A stretch of DNA of 64,000 bases, from positions 62,001 to 126,000 of the forward strand of contig CAMBSD010000008.1 in assembly GCA_945870425.1 (NCBI GenBank), read 5' to 3'. The DNA is from Chitinophaga pinensis (GTDB taxonomy: Bacteria > Bacteroidota > Bacteroidia > UKL13-3). Positions within the stretch are counted from its first letter, which is position 1. Each line of letters starts with the position of its first letter. The notes under the pieces are model-generated. The model searched no databases. It was not told where the DNA came from and saw nothing but the letters and a program-made list of their open reading frames with translations. Of this stretch, positions 18,244 through 27,076 are shown in pieces. Position numbers and translations under genes: made by a program.

Positions 18244-19272
18244 TTAAACCAACTTCAAATCCATGCTTTCAATCACATGAAGCAGTGCGTCAAAATCGTT
18301 TTGTGTGATATCAAGATGCATCACAAATCTTACTTTGTTTTTACCCATACTCACTGCTTTGATATGCTGCTGCTGCAATACTGCCAAGAAATTTTCAACT
18401 AAAAATTCATCTTTAATTTTAAAGATAACAATATTGGTTTCAACGGGAAGGATGCTTTCAATAAAAGATTTTTTCGATAAGGCTTCAGCAATTATTGCAG
18501 CACGCTTATTATCAATCTCAAGTCTATCAATATTATTTTGAAGGGCATACAAGCCCGCAGCAGCAAGAAAACCGGCCTGTCTCATACCGCCACCAAATAC
18601 TTTACGAATGCGTTTGGCTTTGTAAATATGCTCCTTGCTTCCCAATAATAGCGAGCCAACTGGAGCGCCTAAGCCTTTAGACAAGCAAATAGAAATGGTA
18701 TTAAAAATAGTTCCAAATAACCTTGGGTCCTGGTTTTTGGCCACCAAGGCATTAAACAACCTAGCACCATCTAAGTGCAAAGCTAAATTATGATCGGTAC
18801 AAACCTGTTTAATCTTTTTAAGTTCATCCAAATCCCAACAAGCACCACCACCTTTGTTTACAGTATTTTCAATACAAACTAAGCGTGTTCGAGGAAAATG
18901 AATATCCTCTTTGTTGATGTTTTCTTCTACATCCTTGGCAGTGAACCTTCCATTATTACCTGTTATCAAACGTACTGAGCAGCCCGAATTAAAGGCAATT
19001 CCACCACCTTCATATAAATACACGTGCGCCAAATCATGACAGATAATTTCCTCGCCAGCTTGTGTATGAATTTTAATAGCTATCTGATTGGTCATGGTGC
19101 CACTCGGGCAGAATAAGGCTGCTTCCATTCCAAACATATCAGCTGCATATAGCTGCAATGCATTCACTGTTTCATCTTCGGCAAATACATCATCACCTAC
19201 TTTGGCCTGCATCATGGCTTCAAGCATGGCTGGGCTTGGTCGGGTTACAGTATCACTTCTTAAATCAATCAT
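18244..19272 (-). CDS. ltaE: Low-specificity L-threonine aldolase
   Basis: A PLP enzyme of the beta-eliminating lyase family that splits threonine and allo-threonine into glycine and acetaldehyde. It opens with IDLRSDTVTRPSPAMLEAM and GDDVFAEDETVNALQ, has LFCPSGTMTNQIAIK, HLDGARLFNALVA, and the PLP-lysine motif SICLSKGLGAPVGSLLLGS, then RKVFGGGMRQAGFLAAAGL. The length of 342 residues is normal. The next gene upstream ends at 19277, four bases before this start. Confidence 0.92.
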   Translation of the reverse strand: MIDLRSDTVTRPSPAMLEAMMQAKVGDDVFAEDETVNALQLYAADMFGMEAALFCPSGTMTNQIAIKIHTQAGEEIICHDLAHVYLYEGGGIAFNSGCSVRLITGNNGRFTAKDVEENINKEDIHFPRTRLVCIENTVNKGGGACWDLDELKKIKQVCTDHNLALHLDGARLFNALVAKNQDPRLFGTIFNTISICLSKGLGAPVGSLLLGSKEHIYKAKRIRKVFGGGMRQAGFLAAAGLYALQNNIDRLEIDNKRAAIIAEALSKKSFIESILPVETNIVIFKIKDEFLVENFLAVLQQQHIKAVSMGKNKVRFVMHLDITQNDFDALLHVIESMDLKLV

Positions 19273-19276
19273 ACTT

Positions 19277-19801
19277 CTAGTTCAATTCGTCTAATAGTTC
19301 TTTGGCCTTGTTCTTAAACGGGGCGTTTACATTAATAATTTCATTCAAAAGTTTTTTGCACTCTTTGTTTCGCTCACTCTTGAGGTATGCCAAGGCTAGG
19401 TACCATTTGGCTGTATATATATTATTAAACTCTTTAAAACTATCAACAGCGGTATACAAATGTATTTCGGCTAAATTATCAAAACCAGTTTGGATATATG
19501 AAATACCTAAATACAAATTGTAATTTCCATCATCTGCCTTTTCGGGTTCAAAGCGGTGAAAGGTTTCAATTGCTAGGTTATAGTCTTTGGTATCATAATA
19601 TTTCATGGCTATCACCTCAAAATGATTGGTGTCGCTCTCAATTAAGTTATTGGTCCAGTAATTTGAGTAGGGTTTATAGTATTTTTCAAAGAGAGCAACA
19701 TGGTTACCATTTTTTTGAATATCGTAGAAACGATAGGCCACATAACCCAATCCCGAAATAAAAATAAATAAAAGAATCAAATAGATTGTTTTTCTAATCA
19801 T
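19277..19801 (-). CDS. Membrane-anchored TPR-like protein
   Basis: One N-terminal transmembrane helix (IYLILLFIFISGLGYVAYRF) is followed by helices with TPR character: YYDTKDYNLAIETFHRFEPE, NYNLYLGISYIQTGFDNLAE and AKWYLALAYLKSERNKECKK. The product likely faces the periplasm and binds proteins; the partner is unknown. I use the ATG at 19801 rather than 19810, because a strong promoter (19808-19837) covers the upstream ATG. Confidence 0.7.
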   Translation of the reverse strand: MIRKTIYLILLFIFISGLGYVAYRFYDIQKNGNHVALFEKYYKPYSNYWTNNLIESDTNHFEVIAMKYYDTKDYNLAIETFHRFEPEKADDGNYNLYLGISYIQTGFDNLAEIHLYTAVDSFKEFNNIYTAKWYLALAYLKSERNKECKKLLNEIINVNAPFKNKAKELLDELN

Positions 19802-19807
19802 GATGCA

Positions 19808-19837
19808 CAAATGTAAAAGTTCTAAGGCTTTTTCAAA
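19808..19837 (-). promoter_or_regulatory. Bacteroidota-type promoter for the TPR-like gene
   Basis: On the minus strand this reads TTTG, 18 bases, TACATTTG. Its -7 element ends six bases before the ATG at 19801, giving a nearly leaderless transcript that may continue into ltaE. Confidence 0.65.
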
Positions 19838-19966
19838 CTAAAATATTAAACAGTTTTGAATTATTGGTTCTAACAATTCAATAGGATTAAACATACAACT
19901 TTGATATTTTTTAAGTGTAGGCTAAAATACTACTTTTTATTATTAGGTTTCAATTTAAGTTTTTTT

Positions 19967-20508
19967 ATGGATAGATATAAAAACAAGTATCGCATATCTT
20001 CAACTAGGTTGCAAACTTGGAACTATGCAAACGAGGGTGCCTATTTTATTACCATTTGTACCAAAAATAGGGAGCATTTTTTCGGAGAAATAATTGAAGG
20101 AAAAATGATATTGAATGAGATTGGAAGGTTAACTGAAATAGAATGGGCTAAAACTATTGAAATACGACAAGATATGAATCTGGAATTGGGTGCATTTGTA
20201 GTTATGCCAAATCACTTTCACGCAATTGTCATAATTAAAGAAAATGAATTTAACAACTCAAACAATAATGATGGAATGTCAAACAAACCTCAAAATCAAT
20301 TTGGACCTCAATCTAAAAACTTGGCAGCTAAATTAGAGGTTTCAAATCAGCAGTAACAGCGCAAGCCCGCAAATTGGGTAATTCAGAATTTGCTTGGCAA
20401 ACACTTTATCATGACCACATTATTCGCAATAATCAATCATTTGAGAATATCCAAAACTATATTTTGAATAATCCTGAAAAATGGGATGAGGATAATTTTA
20501 ATAAATAA
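19967..20508 (+). pseudogene. REP-associated tyrosine transposase (Y1/HUH family), frameshifted
   Basis: The product begins MDRYKNKYRISSTRLQTWNY and has YFITICTKNREHFFGEI and the HUH-type motif MPNHFHAIVII. The frame stops at 20354-20356, but the next frame continues IRGFKSAVTAQARKLGN, FAWQTLYHDHIIRN (with the expected catalytic Tyr) and ILNNPEKWDEDNF to a TAA at 20506-20508. One base appears to be missing near 20327-20335. Intact RAYTs mobilise short palindromes, and one lies three bases downstream (20511-20538). The break should abolish activity. Confidence 0.85.
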
Positions 20509-20510
20509 TT

Positions 20511-20538
20511 GTGGAGACACATTGCAATGCGTCTCCAC
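20511..20538. repeat. 28-bp imperfect palindrome next to the transposase remnant
   Basis: GTGGAGAC at one end pairs with GTCTCCAC at the other; the centre, CATTGCAATG, is itself palindromic, and only one base pair (A/C) is mismatched. The position just behind a RAYT gene and the likeness to the palindrome at 44345-44374 mark it as a REP-like repeat. It could also act as a weak terminator, though it lacks a T-tract. Confidence 0.75.
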
Positions 20539-20674
20539 TCTATTCATAAATCATTTTTAAAGAATATTTCAACATCATGCTTATGTTTGGGGTGATGTAT
20601 ATATCTTTGCCCAATTTTAAGATGCTGCATTTAAACTGTGCATCCTCACAATCATTTATTTACACCTTGGAAAC

Positions 20675-23494
20675 ATGCCAAAAGACAATAGCATAAAATC
20701 GGTACTAATTATTGGAAGCGGACCTATCATTATTGGTCAGGCTTGCGAGTTTGATTATTCAGGTAGTCAAGCTTCACGCTCACTTAAGGAAGAAGGAATT
20801 GAGGTTTCTCTGATAAACTCAAACCCTGCAACCATTATGACCGACAATGTTACTGCCGACCATGTTTATTTATGGCCATTAACAAGTGATTCAATAGAAA
20901 AAATCCTTCAAGAAAGACAAATAGATGCAGTATTGCCAACCATGGGTGGTCAAACTGCCTTGAACCTTGCTATTGAATGTGAAGAAATTGGACTTTGGCA
21001 AAAATACAATGTGCGCATGATTGGTGTAGATACCAAAGCCATAGATACTGTAGAAAATAGAGAGCTTTTCAGACAAAAAATGATTGAAATAGGCATTGGC
21101 GTGGCACCTAGCCGCACGGCCAATTCATTTTTAGAAGGAAAAGAAATTGCACAAGAAATAGGTTTTCCATTGGTTATCCGCCCTTCATACACCCTTGGTG
21201 GTACTGGAGGAGGATTTGTTTGGAAAAAAGAAGAATTAGATGCGGCTCTGCAAAGAGGTTTAACCGCGTCACCTACCCATGAAGTATTGGTTGAGAAGGC
21301 CGTTTTTGGATGGAAAGAGTATGAACTTGAATTGCTTCGCGACAAAAACGATAATGTGGCGGTGATATGTGTGATTGAAAACTTTGATCCAATGGGTGTT
21401 CATACGGGTGATTCGATAACTGTAGCACCTGCCATGACGTTAAGCGATTCATGTTACCAACGCATGCGTGATATGGCCATCCACATGATGCGTAGCATTG
21501 GTAATTTCCATGGTGGATGTAATGTGCAGTTTGCTGTTAATCCTGCTGACGAAGATATCATAGCAGTAGAAATCAATCCTCGTGTTTCACGTTCTTCTGC
21601 TTTGGCAAGTAAGGCTACTGGTTACCCAATTGCTAAAATTGCCGCTAAATTAGCTATTGGTTATAGCTTAGATGAGTTGAAAAACCCAGTAACCAAAACT
21701 ACTTCAGCTTACTTTGAACCTGCCATTGATTATGTGATTGTAAAAATACCTAGGTTTAATTTTGATAAATTTAAAGGTGCAAACAAAACCTTAGGACTTC
21801 AAATGAAAGCCGTTGGAGAGGTTATGGGCATAGGTAGAACCTTTATTGAAGCATTACAGAAAGCTACACAAAGTTTAGAAATAAAGCGCAATGGATTAGG
21901 TGCAGATGGTTACCAAAACAGAAATCTTGAAGACATTATTGAAAAATTAACCAACCCCAGTTGGGATAGAATTTTTGCTGTTAAAGACGCTTTAAGCCTT
22001 GGAGTTCCTATTTCTTCTATCGAGAAAATAACCAAAATCGACAGATGGTTTTTGACCCAAATAAACGAAATGGTGAGGATTGAAACTGAAGCTAAACGCT
22101 TTAGTTTAAAAAATATTCCTCACGAATTATTGGTTGAGTTAAAAGAAAAAGGCTATAGCGATGAGCAGATTGCTTTTCTTTTAGGTTCAGATGCAACCGA
22201 TGCAGACGTAAAAGCATTGCGTGACGCAACAGGAGTTAAACGTGTTTTCAAAACGGTCGATACTTGTGCCGCTGAGTTTCCATCACCAACCAATTATTTC
22301 TACTCAACTTTTGATGGGGAGAATGAAAGTATCCCAACAAATAATAAAAAAATCATTGTATTAGGTTCGGGACCAAACCGCATTGGACAGGGTATAGAGT
22401 TTGACTATTGCTGCGTGCATGGATTGTTAGCTGCCAAAGAAAGCGGCTACGAAGCCATTATGATTAATTGCAACCCTGAAACGGTTTCAACCGATTTTGA
22501 CATGGCAGACAAATTGTATTTTGAGCCCGTATTTTGGGAGCATTTATTAGAGATTATTGAGCTTGAAAAACCTGAAGGTGTTATTGTTCAATTAGGTGGT
22601 CAAACAGCGCTGAAATTGGCCAAAAAACTACACCAAAAAGGTATTAAAATTATTGGAACCAGTTTCACCGATATGGATATTTCTGAAGACCGTGGACAGT
22701 TTTCGGATTTATTAAAAGAATTAAATATTCCATACCCTAACTATGGTGTGGCTATGGATGCTGATGAAGCCATAGCTGTAGCCAAAAAAGTGGGATACCC
22801 TGTGCTTGTTAGACCCAGTTATGTGCTAGGCGGACAAGGTATGAAAATCGTAATTAACGATGAGGAATTGGAAAAAGCAGTTATTGACCTTTTGGGTGAT
22901 TTGCCAGGCAATAGCATTCTTATTGACCATTTCTTAGACAGAGCTGAAGAAGCTGAAATAGATTTAATTTGTGATGGCGAAGATGTGCATATCATTGGTA
23001 TGATGGAACATATTGAACCTGCAGGTATTCACAGTGGTGACTCAAGTGCAGTATTACCACCATTTAGTTTAAGTGCAAACGTGCAACAGCAAATGGAATC
23101 TTATGCGATTAACCTTGCACATAAAATGAATATCCGAGGCTTGTTAAACATTCAGTTTGCTATCAAAAACGAGAAAGTGTATGTGATTGAAGCAAATCCT
23201 CGTGCCAGTCGCACTGTGCCTTTTATAGCCAAAGCCTACCAAATACCTTTCATCAATATTGCCACCAAAATAATGATGGGAACACATAAGTTGAAAGACT
23301 TTACATTTGAAAGAAAGTTGGTTGGATATGCCATTAAAGAACCTGTTTTCTCATTTGAAAAATTCCCGGGTGTGAACAAAGAATTAGGTCCAGAAATGAA
23401 AAGTACAGGTGAAGCCATTCGTTTCATCAAAGACCTTCACGACCCTCTTTTCCGTCAATATATGAAAGAGAAGAGTATGTTTTTGAGTAGGTAA
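20675..23494 (+). CDS. carB: Carbamoyl-phosphate synthase, large subunit (no MGS domain)
   Basis: CarB makes carbamoyl phosphate from bicarbonate, ammonia (delivered by CarA) and two ATP for pyrimidine and arginine synthesis. Two homologous ATP-grasp halves are visible: VLIIGSGPIIIGQACEFDYS with RPSYTLGGTGGGFV in the first, and IIVLGSGPNRIGQGIEFDYC with RPSYVLGGQGMKIVI in the second; the ligand-binding EINPRVSRSSALASKATGYP and EANPRASRTVPFIAKAYQIP also occur in both. The 939-residue chain ends at about the point where the allosteric MGS domain begins in the E. coli enzyme, as I recall for other Bacteroidota. A TATCTTTG at 20602 may be its -7 element, with a poor -33. carA is not in the window. 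Confidence 0.95.
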   Translation: MPKDNSIKSVLIIGSGPIIIGQACEFDYSGSQASRSLKEEGIEVSLINSNPATIMTDNVTADHVYLWPLTSDSIEKILQERQIDAVLPTMGGQTALNLAIECEEIGLWQKYNVRMIGVDTKAIDTVENRELFRQKMIEIGIGVAPSRTANSFLEGKEIAQEIGFPLVIRPSYTLGGTGGGFVWKKEELDAALQRGLTASPTHEVLVEKAVFGWKEYELELLRDKNDNVAVICVIENFDPMGVHTGDSITVAPAMTLSDSCYQRMRDMAIHMMRSIGNFHGGCNVQFAVNPADEDIIAVEINPRVSRSSALASKATGYPIAKIAAKLAIGYSLDELKNPVTKTTSAYFEPAIDYVIVKIPRFNFDKFKGANKTLGLQMKAVGEVMGIGRTFIEALQKATQSLEIKRNGLGADGYQNRNLEDIIEKLTNPSWDRIFAVKDALSLGVPISSIEKITKIDRWFLTQINEMVRIETEAKRFSLKNIPHELLVELKEKGYSDEQIAFLLGSDATDADVKALRDATGVKRVFKTVDTCAAEFPSPTNYFYSTFDGENESIPTNNKKIIVLGSGPNRIGQGIEFDYCCVHGLLAAKESGYEAIMINCNPETVSTDFDMADKLYFEPVFWEHLLEIIELEKPEGVIVQLGGQTALKLAKKLHQKGIKIIGTSFTDMDISEDRGQFSDLLKELNIPYPNYGVAMDADEAIAVAKKVGYPVLVRPSYVLGGQGMKIVINDEELEKAVIDLLGDLPGNSILIDHFLDRAEEAEIDLICDGEDVHIIGMMEHIEPAGIHSGDSSAVLPPFSLSANVQQQMESYAINLAHKMNIRGLLNIQFAIKNEKVYVIEANPRASRTVPFIAKAYQIPFINIATKIMMGTHKLKDFTFERKLVGYAIKEPVFSFEKFPGVNKELGPEMKSTGEAIRFIKDLHDPLFRQYMKEKSMFLSR

Positions 23495-23547
23495 TATTTA
23501 GTAAACTTGAGGTTTGTGCGGACGTTTAATTAAACGCCTTTAAATAA

Positions 23548-24069
23548 TTAATTAACTAGGTAGCTAACACTTTCAGTTAATATCAATTTAAACCAAATTG
23601 TATAGAGGTTGGGGTTTTGTTCAATATCATTAAGCAGCCATGCCATATCCACCCATTTGTAATTATGAACTTCGTCCTTGTTTGGAAGAATATCTCCTTG
23701 GTAAAAACCTTTTAAAACATAATCCAATTCATGCTCAGTTAGTCCATTGCTGAAAGAAGCCTTGTATATGAATTTATGCATGGTTTTTAAGTCGCAATCA
23801 AAACCCATTTCCTCCATCAATCTACGATGCGCTGCATCACTTATGGTTTCATGCTCACGTGGGTGACTGCAACAGGTGTTGGTCCAAAGTCCAGCAGAAT
23901 GATATTTTCCAAGCGCTCTTTGTTGAAGCAACAATTCATTTTTATCATTAAATATAAAAACTGAAAAAGCGCGATGCAAAACGGCTTTAACATGAGCCTC
24001 TTCCTTTTCCATTAAACCAATTTGGTTATCCTTTTCATCAACTAATATGACATATTCTTTTTCGCTCAT
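23548..24069 (-). CDS. idi: Isopentenyl-diphosphate delta-isomerase, type I (Nudix)
   Basis: The enzyme interconverts IPP and DMAPP, the C5 precursors of carotenoids and menaquinone side chains. The catalytic motif GLWTNTCCSHPREHE carries the active-site Cys and a metal-binding His; AAHRRLMEEMGF is the Nudix-like helix, and LTEHELDYVL carries the acidic catalytic and metal-binding residues. The start at 24069 (MSEKEYV) is preferred to 24078. It is the last gene of the crtI-crtB-unknown-idi set, 26 bases after the previous stop. Confidence 0.93.
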   Translation of the reverse strand: MSEKEYVILVDEKDNQIGLMEKEEAHVKAVLHRAFSVFIFNDKNELLLQQRALGKYHSAGLWTNTCCSHPREHETISDAAHRRLMEEMGFDCDLKTMHKFIYKASFSNGLTEHELDYVLKGFYQGDILPNKDEVHNYKWVDMAWLLNDIEQNPNLYTIWFKLILTESVSYLVN

Positions 24070-24095
24070 GTTGTTCAAATTGCTTCGTTATTTAA

Positions 24096-24560
24096 TTATG
24101 GCTTTTCAGCTGTTTTTAAATAATTACTAATTCTAGATTTTAAATCTTGATCTTTTAGGTTGTTGATGGACAATAATAGGATTTTTTTATCTGATGCTAT
24201 CGAATTGTTGTATTGTAAAAAAGAAGGAGAGTTTTTTTGAATCATATATCTCAAAAAAATCAATTCAATATTATTTGGCTCAATTTGAATGGCTGTTTCC
24301 AATTGCCCTTTGCCTAAATTAAATGTCTGTAGCTTTTTCCAAGGGTTAAAATAAAATTTAGCCATTATCATTTGGGTTGCCGCTTTGTATCCCAATAAAG
24401 TGTTTTTTTCAATATCATTACTTGCTGATTGTTGAAGCAATAATTTTGCAGATTGTTCATTCTTAATGGCCCTATCAAACAAGCGCCTGAGGTCCTCAAT
24501 GGGTGAGGCAAACAAAATACTGCTCATGAATACAAACAGAAATAAAAAGCGTAAGTTCAT
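24096..24560 (-). CDS. Exported helical protein of unknown function in the carotenoid operon
   Basis: The 154-residue product has a signal peptide (MNLRFLFLFVFMSSILFAS) and then amphipathic helices with a TPR-like look (LETAIQIEPNNIELIFLRYM). I do not recognise the family. Its ATG overlaps the crtB stop as TAATG, so it is translated together with phytoene synthase, and idi follows 26 bases later. A link to carotenoid synthesis or placement in the envelope is suggested only by position. Confidence 0.65.
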   Translation of the reverse strand: MNLRFLFLFVFMSSILFASPIEDLRRLFDRAIKNEQSAKLLLQQSASNDIEKNTLLGYKAATQMIMAKFYFNPWKKLQTFNLGKGQLETAIQIEPNNIELIFLRYMIQKNSPSFLQYNNSIASDKKILLLSINNLKDQDLKSRISNYLKTAEKP

Positions 24561-25399
24561 TAAAGCAAATTAAAGCTGTGACGCAAATAAGAACCAAAAA
24601 ACAAGGCATATTTCTTTTTATCTGATATCCTAATTCGTTCTTCAAATAATGCCTTAGGTGGCATATCAATAATCTTATTCAATAATTGAGAATAATATAT
24701 ATAGGCTACATACACCCCAAAACGGGCATTTTTAGGAAGTTTCTTAATACCTTCGTAGCCAAAATCAAAATCTTTTAAGATGTCATCTTCAATCTCTTTT
24801 TTGGTTTTGCGATCAAAGCTGCCACCGTTCCTCAATTGAGGGAAATATATACGACCCAATGCATCTGAATCTGCTTTGAAATCACGCAAGAAATTGATTT
24901 TTTGAAATGCCGATCCTAATTTCATGGCATAGTGCTTCAATTTGTTATATTCGTCTTCATCCCCTTCCACAAAAACCTTCAAACACATGAGTCCAACCAC
25001 TTCTGCCGAACCTAAAATATATTCTTCATAGCCATTTTGATCATAAGTATGCAAATCCAAATCCATTTCCATACTCTTAAAAAATGTTTTAATAGTCCAT
25101 GGATCAATATGGTATTCATTTACAACCTGCGCAAAGTTATTTAAAATAGGGTTGAGGCTGATTCCTTTTTCGATAGCCTTGTAAGTATCTTGTTTAAATT
25201 CATCCAATAGGGTGCGCTTATCATATCCGTGAAAGGAATCAACAATTTCGTCAGCAAACCTCACAAATCCATATACTGCATAAATAGGATTATGGAATTT
25301 ATTTGCTAAAAAACGAATGCCTAATGAGAAAGACGTGCTATAGGCCTTTGTCACCATTTCGCTGCTTTTTTTAGATATGTCATCGAAAAGTTGTTTCAT
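24560..25399 (-). CDS. crtB: Phytoene synthase
   Basis: CrtB joins two geranylgeranyl diphosphates head to head to phytoene. Both aspartate-rich motifs are present: RFADEIVDSFHGYD (Asp50 to Asp54) and FLRDFKADSDALGRIYFPQ (near residues 170-185). The length of about 279 residues is normal for the family. The start at 25399 (MKQLFDDISKK) is preferred; 25408 adds three residues. It lies 55 bases downstream of crtI and overlaps the next gene by the TAATG arrangement. Confidence 0.94.
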   Translation of the reverse strand: MKQLFDDISKKSSEMVTKAYSTSFSLGIRFLANKFHNPIYAVYGFVRFADEIVDSFHGYDKRTLLDEFKQDTYKAIEKGISLNPILNNFAQVVNEYHIDPWTIKTFFKSMEMDLDLHTYDQNGYEEYILGSAEVVGLMCLKVFVEGDEDEYNKLKHYAMKLGSAFQKINFLRDFKADSDALGRIYFPQLRNGGSFDRKTKKEIEDDILKDFDFGYEGIKKLPKNARFGVYVAYIYYSQLLNKIIDMPPKALFEERIRISDKKKYALFFGSYLRHSFNLL

Positions 25400-25453
25400 T
25401 GATAGCAATTCTAATTTTTATTAATGAAAAAAGAAGCTTTTTGTTTTAAATGT

Positions 25454-26932
25454 TTAAAAAATTTCTTTTTTGATAAGGTTAGCTACCACATTACCACTAA
25501 TAATACTAGGAGGAACCCCAGGACCAGGGACGGTTAATTGCCCTGCATAGTACAAATTTGTTAGCTTTTTTGACTTTATTCTTGGTTTCAAAAGGGCTGT
25601 TTGAGTTAAAGTATTGGCCAAACCATATGCATTTCCCTTAAACGAGTAATAATCACTTTTAAAATCACTAATTGAGTAACTTCGTTTATAGACAATATTT
25701 TCAGTAATATTTTGTCCCGTATGTTTTTCTATTCTGTCTATCATGGTTTGTAAATAATGATCTCGAGTTGCTTCCCTATCCTCAGACAGTTCAGTAGAAA
25801 TTGGGACTAATAAAAACAAATTTTCACATCCTTCAGGTGCTTGGCTGATATCAGTTTTGGTAGTAATACAAGCATAAAACAATGGATCACTTGGCCATTT
25901 GATATCTGTATAAATTTCTTCAGCATGTTTTTCAAAATCAGCATCAAAAAATAAATTATGATGCTGTAAGCCTTTGATTTTTTTATTCAATCCCAAATAA
26001 TACAAGACACAGCTGGGTGCCAATTTGCGACCTTCCCAGTATGATTTAGTATATTGTCTGTTTTCAGGTTTTAACAGCTTTTGTTCGATATGATGATAAT
26101 CTCCAGCACCCACAATGGCATCAGCTATATATTCTTTCCCATTAACGGTTACACTCTTGACAGTTGAACCCGACACATTAATTTCACTTACATCTGAATT
26201 ACAAATAATCTTAACTCCGTTTTCTAAAGCAATGGATTCAAAAGCCTCAATTATTTTATGCATACCACCCATTGGATACCAGGTGCCAAGGCTCATATCT
26301 GCATAATTCATCAAGCTATACAGAGCAGGGGTGTTCTTGGCTAAGGCTCCTAAGAAAAGGATAGGGAATTCCATAAGTTCAATTAAAAAGGGATGTGAAA
26401 CAAATTGGCGAATATGCTTTTTCATACTGGTTAAAACATCCATTTTCATCAAGCCATTTAGCAAACGCATGTCTGCAAACTCCAAAAGACTCAAACTAGG
26501 CTTGTAAACCAAATCATTGATTCCTACTTCATATTTGTAGGCTGCCTCCTTCAAAAATTGTTGTAATTTAACTGCGCTGCCCTTTTCAAATCTTTCAAAC
26601 AATGCCTCCAATTCCGCCATATTTGATGGCACATCAATACCTTCATTGTTTTTCCAAACTACCTTGTATGAAGGGTCCAGTCGCTTTAGTTCATAAAAGT
26701 CAGAGCATGTCTTGCCAAAATCATTATAAAATTTCTCGAAAACATCAGGCATCCAATACCAACTGGGTCCCATGTCGAAGGTAAATCCTTCTGCTTCAAA
26801 TTTGCGTGCACGACCTCCTATATGGCTATTTTTTTCAAAAATGGTCACCTCATATCCGTCTTTAGCAAGATAGGAGGCTGCGCTTAATCCTGCTATGCCA
26901 GCCCCAATAACGATAATTTTCTTTTTGCTCAC
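25454..26932 (-). CDS. crtI: Phytoene desaturase
   Basis: A FAD-dependent desaturase of the CrtI type that converts phytoene to lycopene. The N-terminal Rossmann motif IVIGAGIAGLSAASYLAKDG is followed by FEKNSHIGGRARKF and TFDMGPSWYWMPDVFEKFY; the C-terminal signature is NLYYAGQLTVPGPGVPPSI. The length of 492 residues is normal. It heads the carotenoid operon. No lycopene cyclase or hydroxylase gene is in the window, so the final pigment cannot be inferred. Confidence 0.95.
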   Translation of the reverse strand: MSKKKIIVIGAGIAGLSAASYLAKDGYEVTIFEKNSHIGGRARKFEAEGFTFDMGPSWYWMPDVFEKFYNDFGKTCSDFYELKRLDPSYKVVWKNNEGIDVPSNMAELEALFERFEKGSAVKLQQFLKEAAYKYEVGINDLVYKPSLSLLEFADMRLLNGLMKMDVLTSMKKHIRQFVSHPFLIELMEFPILFLGALAKNTPALYSLMNYADMSLGTWYPMGGMHKIIEAFESIALENGVKIICNSDVSEINVSGSTVKSVTVNGKEYIADAIVGAGDYHHIEQKLLKPENRQYTKSYWEGRKLAPSCVLYYLGLNKKIKGLQHHNLFFDADFEKHAEEIYTDIKWPSDPLFYACITTKTDISQAPEGCENLFLLVPISTELSEDREATRDHYLQTMIDRIEKHTGQNITENIVYKRSYSISDFKSDYYSFKGNAYGLANTLTQTALLKPRIKSKKLTNLYYAGQLTVPGPGVPPSIISGNVVANLIKKEIF

Positions 26933-26943
26933 AATTTCTTAAA

Positions 26944-26971
26944 CAAGGTAATTTGTTGTTTGTTTCATCAA
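26944..26971 (-). promoter_or_regulatory. Probable promoter of the carotenoid operon
   Basis: On the minus strand the sequence is TTG, 18 bases, TACCTTG, one base short of the TAnnTTTG consensus. The element ends 11 bases before the crtI ATG, so the leader would be very short. Confidence 0.45.
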
Positions 26972-27020
26972 TAAACCCGAACTACAATAATATAGAATTA
27001 TAGATAAGTGATTGTAATTT

Positions 27021-27051
27021 TTTGCGACCTGCATCGTTAGTCATACATTTG
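27021..27051 (+). promoter_or_regulatory. Bacteroidota-type promoter for the DUF4292 gene
   Basis: TTTG at 27021-27024, then 19 bases, then TACATTTG at 27044-27051: a full match to the consensus. The ATG at 27077 is 25 bases downstream. Confidence 0.75.
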
Positions 27052-27076
27052 TGAAATATTATACTACCCAATAAAA

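Noticed and set aside
23523-23536. 14-bp palindrome CGTTTAATTAAACG between carB and idi
   Set aside because: It lies between convergent genes, but AT-rich palindromes of this size can be chance and there is no T-tract.
23548-26932. Complete pigment pathway
   Set aside because: Only crtI, crtB and idi are present; no cyclase, hydroxylase or ketolase is visible, so no end product is claimed.
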